Source: Gemmatimonadota bacterium
GTDB taxonomy: Bacteria; Gemmatimonadota; Gemmatimonadetes; Longimicrobiales; Gaopeijiaceae
Assembly: GCA_029262115.1 (NCBI GenBank)
Contig: JAJCZZ010000005.1
Span: forward strand, 1-64,000
Direction: 5' to 3'
Length of the DNA: 64,000 bases
Each line of letters opens with the position of its first letter. Within the stretch, counting starts at the first letter, position 1. The notes under the pieces were generated by a model. That model saw nothing but the letters and a program-made list of their open reading frames with translations. It did no database searches and was not told the origin of the DNA. Below, one piece after another: positions 46,601-54,026 of the stretch. The translations under genes were made by a program, and so were the position numbers.

Positions 46601-47352
46601 CCGTGCCAGCCCGGATGGAGGGACGGGTCCTGCTCTCCGAGAGCTTCGCATGGTACGCCGCGATGGGCGTCATCGAAGAGGAGTTCGGCCCCGAGCACCT
46701 GGGACGCTTTCTCGACTTCATGAGAACATCTTATCTCCGGCCGAGGTCACGGGCCGACGTTGCGCTCCTACGTGCGAACGACGCGTTCCTGGGCTATCGG
46801 AAGGGTCCGTTCGCCATGTACGCACTACGCGAGTACGTAGGGGAGGAGCGCGTGGACCTCGCATGGCGGCGGCTCCGTGAACGGCACGCGTCGCACGAGC
46901 CTCCCTTCGCGACGTCGCTCGACCTCTATCGGGAGTTGCAGGAAGTGACACCGGACTCCTTGCGACCGCTGCTGGGCGATCTCCTCGAGCGAAACACTTT
47001 CTGGGAGTTGTCCGCCGAAGAGGCGACGGTCGCGGCCACCGAGGACGGCCAGTGGCGAGTCACCTTGGAGATCCGGGCGCGCAAGATCGTGGTGGACACC
47101 CTTGGCACCGAAACCGGCATGCCCATGGACGACCCCGTGGAAGTCGGTGTCTTCGCAGCGGGCGCCGCCGGAGTCGAGGGCCCGACCCTTTACCTCCGTG
47201 TGCATCGCCTCCAAACCGGTCCGCAAACTGTCACGATCACGGTTCCCCGCCGACCAGCACGAGCCGGCATCGACCCGCGCCATCTGCTCATCGACGTGCG
47301 ACCCGGCGACAACGTGGTGGACATCCTCGACTCATCCTCTGCAAGCAAATGA
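43690..47352 (+). CDS. ABC-2-type permease fused to an M1-family metallopeptidase
   Basis: 1220 residues from GTG 43690 (AAGG six bases upstream); ATG 43720 is an alternative. The first ~630 residues are membrane, in two sets of hydrophobic segments: one begins LRRKSTWLLFGLFLFPLVGV, and the second follows LVWRERDNRTAGLVHSAPVPDGVLWFGKLLGLWLV. The C-terminal ~600 form a gluzincin peptidase: HEVAH (963-967) is followed about 17 residues later by Glu in LLSESFAWY, and a GAMEN-like segment is replaced by VEYPAEGGSLHS. A substrate-docking domain (about 690-840) precedes it. It is known as a fused permease/M1 family. Its stop overlaps the ATPase start (ATGA). Substrate unknown. Confidence 0.88.
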   Translation: MTEPGWRSQPMKWLEMVRFELAHQLRRKSTWLLFGLFLFPLVGVTNERLITARNGEILYNAPLLIAESGIFMGVVALLIVALMAGDAATRDVQTRMEPMMHAAPVGRAAYLGGRFAGVLILAALLSSAVPLTHVLVPLLQPEAAEGVVGPLQTMAYLQSYLMLMLPNAFIGTALLFCFAAIVRHPMASWVGVAVLFLATQLTGVYVGGILGRWELAALIDPLGWIPVDLMGRTWAPPEFNQRLIGWDAGLLANRVLWITMACVLLFLTLRRFDFGGGAPAIRWWQRNRLRPAGLGGATALPVDGPADVHRTPGIVPVARRVHGPLGRLSQTLSVVRDSVREIAPRWTWLGAPFLVLMQAVITLEGLARAGGGAPVLPTTGLVVQTLGPVAGNAPPPVVLVAILLPIVLAGELVWRERDNRTAGLVHSAPVPDGVLWFGKLLGLWLVIAGLHLLLAMGGMLAQVWLGWYDLDPMLYARLLALRLVTPLLFSLFALSIHVIVNHKVVGHALVLALALGPLILAESFGIEHPMLVLGSTPDWHYSDISGFEPFLGAVLWFDLYWTAWALLLASVAWLFWVRGEERGTGGRLRLVRARCEGARAAAVGVSATLVLLIGGVVFYNTNGLNEYRSGDEQADAFAEYERRYGQFDDVPQPVLVATELAVEVYAGRGEGEIRGVHHLVNDSNLPIDTLHVATSLQVETRAVELDRSATAAVVDGTLGHHIYVLAEPLLPGDSLKLTWEVHHARHGFPTRSITTSIVGNGSFFVVADWIPLIGYQPGRELLGRAQRSERDLPERRVIPPLMDPDAPYDRHAMDYLDLAVTVGTTAGQIAVAPGELVQSWTEEGRSYFRYETTAPIGPGYAIFSADYEVSRERWGSVDIEVLHDPAHTANVPTMIRSMKASLKQLTERFGPFPYEVIRMVEYPAEGGSLHSASATIWYRELFSLFDPERDPRRIDMPFAVVAHEVAHQFQPVPARMEGRVLLSESFAWYAAMGVIEEEFGPEHLGRFLDFMRTSYLRPRSRADVALLRANDAFLGYRKGPFAMYALREYVGEERVDLAWRRLRERHASHEPPFATSLDLYRELQEVTPDSLRPLLGDLLERNTFWELSAEEATVAATEDGQWRVTLEIRARKIVVDTLGTETGMPMDDPVEVGVFAAGAAGVEGPTLYLRVHRLQTGPQTVTITVPRRPARAGIDPRHLLIDVRPGDNVVDILDSSSASK

Positions 47353-48263
47353 GAATGGAGCTACAGATCCGCGGCGTCTCGAAAACCTACTCCAACGGTG
47401 TTCGCGCCCTTGACGACGTATCGCTCACGATCGCTCCCGGCATGTACGGTCTTCTCGGACCCAACGGCGCCGGCAAGTCGACTCTGATGCGCATCCTGGC
47501 CACGCTGCAGGATCCCGATGAGGGGACGGTTCGTCTGGGAGACATCGATGTGCTGTCTGAAAAGGAGCGGACCCGCGAGGTGCTGGGCTACCTGCCGCAG
47601 GATTTCGGGCTGTATCCCGGGGTCACTGCTGAGTCGTTGCTGACCCACTTCGCGGTGCTCGAAGGCATTTCCCATCGCACCGATCGGAAGGAGACGGTCG
47701 AGGCCTTGCTCCGCCGCACCAACCTCTGGGACGTGCGCAGCGAGAAGCTCGGGACGTACTCCGGCGGCATGAAGCAGCGCTTCGGTGTCGCGGTCGCGCT
47801 ACTCGGCGACCCGAGGTTGCTCATCGTGGACGAGCCCACTGCCGGCCTCGATCCCGTCGAACGGGTCCGCTTCCTCAACCTGCTGAGCGAGCTCGGGGAA
47901 CGCAGCGTCGTGCTCCTGTCCACCCACATCGTGGAGGACGTGTCTGAGCTCTGCAGTCACATGGCGGTTATTGATAGGGGCCGCATCCTCTTGGAGGAGG
48001 AGCCGTTTCGAGCGATCGAACAGATCCGGGGGCGGATCTGGCGACGAGTGGTCACGACGGGCGAGTTGGGCCGGCTGGAGCGCGAGCACAAGGTCATCTC
48101 CACCCGGCTGCTGGCTGGCCGCAAGATCGCGCACGTGTTCGCGGACGCCCGACCCGGTCCCGCGTTCGAGCCGGTCCAGCCCGACCTGAAGGACGTCTAC
48201 TTCAGCGTGATGGCGGACGAGAACGGGCGTTCGGTAGATCTGCCCGCCGAATCCCAGCCGTAA
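47349..48263 (+). CDS. ABC transporter ATP-binding protein
   Basis: 304 residues: Walker A GPNGAGKS (37-44), Q-loop LGYLPQDFGLYPG, signature YSGGM (137-141), Walker B LLIVDE (157-162) and switch His in LLSTHIVEDV. It is of the CcmA/drug-exporter type with an extra C-terminal segment of about 80 residues. The start at 47349 overlaps the stop of the permease/peptidase gene by four bases, so the two make one transporter. It is the only ATPase near that permease, and the ADOP permease has none. Confidence 0.94.
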   Translation: MRMELQIRGVSKTYSNGVRALDDVSLTIAPGMYGLLGPNGAGKSTLMRILATLQDPDEGTVRLGDIDVLSEKERTREVLGYLPQDFGLYPGVTAESLLTHFAVLEGISHRTDRKETVEALLRRTNLWDVRSEKLGTYSGGMKQRFGVAVALLGDPRLLIVDEPTAGLDPVERVRFLNLLSELGERSVVLLSTHIVEDVSELCSHMAVIDRGRILLEEEPFRAIEQIRGRIWRRVVTTGELGRLEREHKVISTRLLAGRKIAHVFADARPGPAFEPVQPDLKDVYFSVMADENGRSVDLPAESQP

Positions 48264-48353
48264 CGGGGTCGCCCCCCCGAGACGGTCGACCCTTCTCGAT
48301 CAGTTGTGAGCGTGTGCCCAAACGGTAGCCTCGACCTCTCGTAAAGCGCAGGA

Positions 48354-48386
48354 GGGCGAGGGTGCGACAAATCAGCACCCTCGCCC
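48354..48386. terminator. Hairpin between convergent genes
   Basis: A perfect 12-bp stem (GGGCGAGGGTGC with GCACCCTCGCCC) encloses a 9-base loop, between the ATPase gene and the convergent BtrH-like gene. No T-run follows on either strand, so it could be a weak bidirectional or Rho-assisted terminator or an mRNA 3'-end stabiliser. Confidence 0.55.
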
Positions 48387-48402
48387 GGTACCGGCCGGAC
48401 AG

Positions 48403-49701
48403 CTACGCGATCAGGTCCCCCAGAGCCCGAGCCGCATCGACCTCAGCGGCGTGGATGGCGCGGACCGCTGCGGCCAGTTGGTGGCGGAGTCCCTCACTCT
48501 GCTCCTCGTCCAGGGGGAGCGAGTCCGCCGCCTCCCGTCCGAGCTCGGAGTACCGCTCCCACAGCTGTCTCAACTGCTCCGTCCCGTTTGCGCCCTCAGA
48601 CAGGTAGACCTCGGCCTTCTGGTCGAGGAGCGCGCGTGCCTCCCGAAACAGGGGCTCGCCGTCGGGAAGAGCCGCTCGGGCCAGTTCGGTCCACTGCCTG
48701 CCCAGCTCCGCGTAGCGCTCAGACACTTCCTGGGCGCCGTCCAGAATCCCTGCCCGAGACACTTCCGCCAGGAAGTCGGCGAAGAGCGAGCGGCACAGCC
48801 CGCCTCCGGTACCGTAGTGCTCGATGCAGTCGTACGTCCAGGTCAACGCCGTCCAGAGGTGCCGGCCGGACGGGAAGATCGACGCCCACGCGTGCTTCCC
48901 GCTCGACGCCTCCAACCGGTCCGCCCACGTCGCGAAACCGTCCACCGTGTGGTTCGCCCGCCCGTTCCGAAGCCCATCCGCACAGGCCGCGATACCCGAG
49001 CGCACGGCTCGGTCCAGTTCGAACCCCTCCCCGGAGGGCGCCACGCCAAGAAGGCGATTCTTGAACTTCCGGATGCGACCCCGCGCCGCTTCGAACTCAG
49101 CGCGCGGGACCCGGATCGGATCGTCGGCCAGGTCCACGATCAGCGCGCTGTCCTCGTCCGCCTCGTGGACGGCGACGACGTGATACCCGCTGCCCACTCG
49201 ATTGGCGGGAAGGGCGCGATGCGGGAGAGACGCCATGTCGACCCACGCGATGACCGGACCTGGCTCCAGGGCTCTGTCCAGGTTCTTGCGGGCGGCCTTG
49301 GCTCCGGCCGTCTCGGAAACGACGGCCTTCAGGCCGAGTCGCTCGACCGCCGCACGCAAGTACGCTTCGTCGTCCTCCCAGAGGTGGCGGCCCGCGAGGA
49401 AAAAGCTCGACTGATCGTCGGCCTCGTATCGAAAGGAATAGACGCCCACCCCGATCCCACCTGCGATACCCATCAACAGGGCCTCGGACGTCCCAACCGA
49501 CTCGGGCAGTGCGGCCGAGGAGTGCACCAGGAGGGTTCGGAGGGCCGCTACGGCCGGGATCTGCCCGGCCACCGTCTCCGGGGCCGCGTCATGAGAGCCG
49601 AGAGCCTGCGCCAGGACGTGGCGGCGGGCGGTGGTGTAGTGCTCGCCCGTGCGGGCCATGCGGGCCCGGACGCGATCCTTCAACTTCTTCTGCTTCGTCA
49701 T
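48403..49701 (-). CDS. BtrH-N / DUF4872 domain protein
   Basis: A 432-residue soluble protein. Residues 1-30 are basic (MTKQKKLKDRVRARMARTGE). Residues of about 55-210 resemble BtrH_N (SEALLMGIAGGIGVGVYSF, FFLAGRHLW, VIAWVDMASLPHRAL, GYHVVAVHEAD), a papain-like fold found in the butirosin acyltransferase BtrH. The remainder matches DUF4872 (FPSGRHLWTALTWTYDCIEHYGTGGGLCRSLFADFL). In BtrH the domain moves an acyl group from a carrier protein to an aminoglycoside. No carrier or antibiotic genes are here, so the acceptor is unknown. The 49702-49952 gap upstream has no gene. Confidence 0.8.
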   Translation of the reverse strand: MTKQKKLKDRVRARMARTGEHYTTARRHVLAQALGSHDAAPETVAGQIPAVAALRTLLVHSSAALPESVGTSEALLMGIAGGIGVGVYSFRYEADDQSSFFLAGRHLWEDDEAYLRAAVERLGLKAVVSETAGAKAARKNLDRALEPGPVIAWVDMASLPHRALPANRVGSGYHVVAVHEADEDSALIVDLADDPIRVPRAEFEAARGRIRKFKNRLLGVAPSGEGFELDRAVRSGIAACADGLRNGRANHTVDGFATWADRLEASSGKHAWASIFPSGRHLWTALTWTYDCIEHYGTGGGLCRSLFADFLAEVSRAGILDGAQEVSERYAELGRQWTELARAALPDGEPLFREARALLDQKAEVYLSEGANGTEQLRQLWERYSELGREAADSLPLDEEQSEGLRHQLAAAVRAIHAAEVDAARALGDLIA

Positions 49702-49952
49702 CGTCGGAATCTCCTTCGCGCGGCATGTCCCGGGACCCTGCGCACCCAGGACGCCACACGATCAGCGTCTGGAGAGTCGAGCGATGAAAATCGCGGCACC
49801 ACATCCGATCCGAGGATAAAGGATCCCCTTCGCTCCTGCCAGTCGAAGGGCGCAGGCCTTCGATCAAGGAGTCAGGCGCGGTCGAGCGCCGAGGAGTAAG
49901 GGTATTTCGGGAGGCGGGTCGGGTCAACGGTCGAGTGTGTCGCGACCGGCCC

Positions 49953-51665
49953 TCAGCCGCCCTGGTAGCCCGGCCCCTTCACGAAACGCCCCGGCATGGC
50001 CCCGGTGTGCTCCCCATCTCGCAGCACCTGACCCCCGTTCACGAACACATGCACCACACCGGTCGCGTACTGGTGCGGCTCCTCGAACGTGGCGTGGTCC
50101 TGGATGTTCACGGCGTCGAACACCACGACATCGGCGAAGTACCCGGGCGCGAGCCGTCCCCTGTCGGCAATCCCCAGATTCCGTGTCGGAAATGAGGTCA
50201 GCCTGCGCACTGCTTCCTGTAAGGGGATGATCTGACGGTCCCGCACATAGTGGCCGAGGAGGCGTGCGAAGTTGCCGTAGGCGCGCGGGTGCGGGTTCGA
50301 GAGCGTGAAGGGCTCCTCGGTCGCGAGCGCCTCCGCGTCCGAATCGAACGCCATCCATGGCAGGGCGATCTGCTTCTCGACGTTGTCTTCGCTCATCATG
50401 AAGTACACCGTCGACACCCGGCTGCCGTCCTTCACCACCAGGTCCATCGCGGTCGTCTGCCACGGCGTACCGTAGAGCTCCGCTACCTCGGCGAGCGTGC
50501 GGCCGGTGAGGTGCTTCAACGAGTCGGCTCGAAAGCCTACCAGCAGCACTCGTTCGGGCGATCCGGCCGCCAGCGCGAGGTTCTCCCATTCGTCGGTGGG
50601 CGTCGTCATCTCCCGAGCCACGCGGGCCCGTACCGACGGGTCGCGAAGGCGCGCCGCCCACGCATCGTAGCCGCCCTCCTGCACCCACGGGGGCATCGCA
50701 GCGTCGAGTCCGGTCGCTCCCGCCGTATACGTATACATATCTGCGGTAATCCGTAGTCCCTCCCCCCGGGCCGCCTCCACCCGCTCGATGACCTGGTCGA
50801 GTTTGCCCCAGTTGTCCTGACCGGCCGCCTTGAGGTGGTAGATCTCCGCTGGGGCCCCCGTAGCCCGTGCGATCCCGATGAGCTCATCCACGGACTCGAG
50901 CAGACGGTTCCCCTCGGAGCGCATGTGGCTGATGTACATCCCGCCGTACTCGGCCGCCGCCTCCACCAGCGCGGTCAACTCGTCCGTGTCCGCGTAGAAG
51001 GCCGGGGCATAGATGAGCGAGGAGCCGACACCGAGCGCCCCTGCCCGCATCTCAGCGCGGACCAACTCCTTCATTCGCTCCAACTCGTCGGGCGTGGGAG
51101 CCCGGTCCTCGTAGCCGAGTTCGTGGACACGGACGGTCGTGGCCCCCACGAACGACGCGACGTTGACGCTGGACCCGCGGTCCTCCACGTGCTGGAGGTA
51201 CTCCGCCAGGGTCGTCCAGGGCACCTCGTGCTTCAAGTCTCCCTGGAAGCGGATCATGTCCTCGCGCATGGCGCCGGTGATCGGTCCCATCGATTCGCCC
51301 TCGCCCATGACCTCGAGCGTTACGCCCTGCCGAACGTCGGATTGGGCGGCGCCGTCCACGAGGAGAGAGGATGTCGCCCAGGAAAGCATGTTCACGAACC
51401 CGGGGGAGACCGCGAGGCCGGTCACATCGAACTCCGTGCGGCCGATCAGATCCCCGACGTCTCCGACGGCCACAATGGTATCGCCGTCGATCGCGACATC
51501 TCCATCGAAGCCGGGCTGACCGCTCCCATCGAAGATCGTCCCACCTCGCAGGACGACATCCACGTTCGGCTCCGGGGCGCACGCGGACGCGAGGACGAGC
51601 GGCGCGGCCAGTAGAAGGACCAGAGCGGGCAGGCAGAACCTTGGGGCGGCAGGGCGGCTGAGCAT
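49953..51665 (-). CDS. Lipoprotein D-aminoacylase-like amidohydrolase, HxH motif missing
   Basis: 570 residues from ATG 51665 (GGAG upstream). The signal ends LASAC, a lipobox, so it is probably a lipoprotein. The family fold is clear: VDVVLRGGTIFDGSG, VSPGFVNMLSWATSSLLVDG, SDVRQGVTLEVMGEGES, MYISHMRSEGNRLLESVDE, IYHLKAAGQDNWG and HPRAYGNFARLLGHYV. In canonical N-acyl-D-amino-acid deacylases the PGF stretch carries the HxH zinc ligands and the GNCG loop a ligand Cys. Here these read NMLSW and GEGES. The downstream His residues remain. It may bind one metal, use another chemistry or be non-catalytic. A subgroup with this change exists, as I recall. Confidence 0.85.
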   Translation of the reverse strand: MLSRPAAPRFCLPALVLLLAAPLVLASACAPEPNVDVVLRGGTIFDGSGQPGFDGDVAIDGDTIVAVGDVGDLIGRTEFDVTGLAVSPGFVNMLSWATSSLLVDGAAQSDVRQGVTLEVMGEGESMGPITGAMREDMIRFQGDLKHEVPWTTLAEYLQHVEDRGSSVNVASFVGATTVRVHELGYEDRAPTPDELERMKELVRAEMRAGALGVGSSLIYAPAFYADTDELTALVEAAAEYGGMYISHMRSEGNRLLESVDELIGIARATGAPAEIYHLKAAGQDNWGKLDQVIERVEAARGEGLRITADMYTYTAGATGLDAAMPPWVQEGGYDAWAARLRDPSVRARVAREMTTPTDEWENLALAAGSPERVLLVGFRADSLKHLTGRTLAEVAELYGTPWQTTAMDLVVKDGSRVSTVYFMMSEDNVEKQIALPWMAFDSDAEALATEEPFTLSNPHPRAYGNFARLLGHYVRDRQIIPLQEAVRRLTSFPTRNLGIADRGRLAPGYFADVVVFDAVNIQDHATFEEPHQYATGVVHVFVNGGQVLRDGEHTGAMPGRFVKGPGYQGG

Positions 51666-51825
51666 GATATCTCCGGATTCAGGATGGTCACAGAAGACGT
51701 TCCCGGCAGGGGTCGGGCAAGGGAACCGGCGCCGATCACGCGACCGTACATCCCGATATTCCCTGCGAATTACTACCTTCCTCCCAAGGAGTACACATCT
51801 GTCGTGCCCCCTTGTCAGGTGAACC

Positions 51826-52191
51826 ATGGCTTCCATCGTTCTGATCGACGACGACCCCGACGTGCGCCGCGCCATCCGGAGGGTCCTCGAACAAGCCGGT
51901 CACAGCGTCCTCGCACTGGACAACGGCAAGGCGGCACTCGCCTCGATCGAAGCCGAGCCGCCCGACCTGGTCATCACGGACATGCTGATGCCCGACATGG
52001 ACGGGGTCGAGGTTATCGGCGAGGTCGGATCGGCCGCCCCGGGCCTTCCGATCATTGCCGTGAGCGGAGGCGGGCGCGTGCCGATCTCCCTGCTTCTCGA
52101 CACCGCCGGGGGGCTCGGAGCCGTGCACACGCTAGCGAAGCCCTTCGAAATGCAGGAGCTGCTGGACATGGTGGCGGGCGTCCTCAAGTAG
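51826..52191 (+). CDS. Stand-alone response-regulator receiver
   Basis: A 121-residue CheY-like domain only. It has the acidic pocket Asp8-Asp10 (LIDDDPDVRR), phospho-acceptor Asp52 (LVITDMLMPDMDG) and conserved Lys in TLAKPFEM (about 105). The Ser in IIAVSGGG takes the Thr/Ser switch position. No output domain and no adjacent kinase. Orphan receivers of this kind serve as phosphorelay intermediates or bind effectors directly. It is divergent from the amidohydrolase. Confidence 0.93.
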   Translation: MASIVLIDDDPDVRRAIRRVLEQAGHSVLALDNGKAALASIEAEPPDLVITDMLMPDMDGVEVIGEVGSAAPGLPIIAVSGGGRVPISLLLDTAGGLGAVHTLAKPFEMQELLDMVAGVLK

Positions 52192-52294
52192 GACGCGCAG
52201 ACGGAAGGGGCATGGCGCATCGGGGGTTTCCACCCTAATTCTGCAGGCGGGCGACGCTTCCGACTCGCCCGCACCACGACCCTCGGGAGAACCC

Positions 52295-53971
52295 ATGCCG
52301 TCGCTACCTCGCGATCTTCTCGCGCATCGATATCGGTCCGTATCGGCCCGCTTCGCACGACTTGCCCTCGTAGCTGTCGCCGCGACGGGACTCCCCGGGC
52401 TGGGAAGCGCACAGCAGATCCCGTCCCTCTTCCTCGAGGAGCTGACCTGGACAGAGGTGCGCTCAGCCATTGATGGCGGTCGGACGACGGTCATTATCCC
52501 GTCGGCCGGAACGGAGCAGAACGGGCCGCACATGGTGCTCGGAAAGCACCGCTACATCGTGACACACGCGGCGGGACGGATCGCCGAAGAGCTCGGAAAT
52601 GCACTCGTCGCCCCCACCATGGTGTACGTGCCGGAAGGCAACGTGGACCCGCCGTCGGGGCACATGCGCTATGCCGGGACGATCACGCTTCCCAACGAGT
52701 ATTTCATGAAGACGGTCGAGTACGCAGCGCGCAGTCTGGCGGCTCACGGCTTCACCGACATCGTCCTGATCGGGGACAGCGGCGGCAACCAGCGCGGCAT
52801 GAGCGCCGTCGCGGACATGCTCAACGCCGAGTGGGGAGACGCCGGCGCCCGAGTCCGCTTCGTCGGCGACTACTACTCGAGCAACGAGCAGTTCGTCGCC
52901 TGGCTGGGAACCCAGGGCGTCACGGCGGACGAAGTGGGGAGCCACGCCGGCGTTTCCGACTCCTCGCAGCTCCTGTACGTGGCCCCCGAGCACATCCGAG
53001 GTGAGGCCCGAGCGCCGGGCGGCGGCTACGAGGGCAGCGGCGTGTCTGGAAATCCGACCCTGGCCAACGCGGACTTCGGGCGGATGGGCATCAAGTTCAA
53101 GGTCGACGCCGCGGTGGCGCAGGTTCATGACCTCATGGGCAGCCAGCCCCGCATGGACCCAGACGCAGCGGCCCGCGCCCAGCGCCTGGCCGAGGCCGAT
53201 GCGGCCTACCGAGCGGAGATGGCGGCCCCGCGCGAAATCGAGGCCCTCAACTCCGTGTGGATCGAGGAGCTGACCTGGATGGAGGTCCGGGACGCGATCC
53301 GCGAGGGAAAAACCACCGCGATCATCCCGACGGGCGGCATTGAACCGAACGGACCGTGGGTGGCCACCGGCAAGCACAATTACGTGCTCCAGAGCGCCTG
53401 CGACATGCTCGCGCGTGAGTTGGGCGACGCGCTGTGCGCGCCGATCGTGAAGCTGGTCCCCGAGGGTGGTATGGATCCACCGACGGGACACATGCGCTAC
53501 CCCGGAACGCTCTCGGTCCGCATGGAGACCTTCGAGGCCATGCTCACGGATCTGGCGACCAGCCTTCGGGCTCACGGATTCACGGATATCGTCTTCATCG
53601 GCGACAGCGGGTCGAACCAGCGTGGGCAGGCCACCGTGGCCAGCCGGCTGTCCGCGGCGTGGCCGGAAACCGGCGTTCACCACATCGGCGAGTTCTACAA
53701 CTACGGCGACGTGTTGGCGTACATGGAGAACGACCTCGGCTTCAAGCAGCCGGTCGACGACGGACTGCACGACAACTTCTACATCACATCGATCATGATG
53801 GTCACGGACCCGACGGTGGTGCGGTACGACCAACGCGTGGCGGCAGGCAAAACCCTCATCAACGGACTCGACATCGCGCCGAAGGAGCGCGCGATCGAAC
53901 TGGGGCGGAAGCTCCTCCGTTTCCGCATCGACGTGACCGCAGCGGCGATCCGCGACGCCCGGGACCGCTGA
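52295..53971 (+). CDS. Secreted tandem creatininase-like protein
   Basis: 558 residues: signal peptide (about 1-40, ending LGSAQ), then two homologous creatininase-fold domains (about 45-290 and 320-558), each beginning with LEELTWTEVR or IEELTWMEVR. The first keeps part of the metal site (SAGTEQNGPHMVLGKH; GSHAGVSDSS), while the second reads GGIEPNGPWVATGKH, losing the GPH histidine, and lacks the HAG motif. Both have GDSGxNQRG where catalytic enzymes have GNGHGGN, and KH where an aspartate ligand is usual. The fold is of amidohydrolases for cyclic amides. The first half may be active and the second structural, which is inference. Confidence 0.82.
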   Translation: MPSLPRDLLAHRYRSVSARFARLALVAVAATGLPGLGSAQQIPSLFLEELTWTEVRSAIDGGRTTVIIPSAGTEQNGPHMVLGKHRYIVTHAAGRIAEELGNALVAPTMVYVPEGNVDPPSGHMRYAGTITLPNEYFMKTVEYAARSLAAHGFTDIVLIGDSGGNQRGMSAVADMLNAEWGDAGARVRFVGDYYSSNEQFVAWLGTQGVTADEVGSHAGVSDSSQLLYVAPEHIRGEARAPGGGYEGSGVSGNPTLANADFGRMGIKFKVDAAVAQVHDLMGSQPRMDPDAAARAQRLAEADAAYRAEMAAPREIEALNSVWIEELTWMEVRDAIREGKTTAIIPTGGIEPNGPWVATGKHNYVLQSACDMLARELGDALCAPIVKLVPEGGMDPPTGHMRYPGTLSVRMETFEAMLTDLATSLRAHGFTDIVFIGDSGSNQRGQATVASRLSAAWPETGVHHIGEFYNYGDVLAYMENDLGFKQPVDDGLHDNFYITSIMMVTDPTVVRYDQRVAAGKTLINGLDIAPKERAIELGRKLLRFRIDVTAAAIRDARDR

Positions 53972-54026
53972 ACGAATCCGGGCACTCGCGGGTCAAGTAA
54001 CTGACTCCACGCTTTTCGAGGCACGT

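Noticed and set aside
52463-53833. 456-codon minus-strand frame opposite the creatininase-like gene
   Set aside because: His/Arg/Val-rich antisense translation without any recognisable domain.
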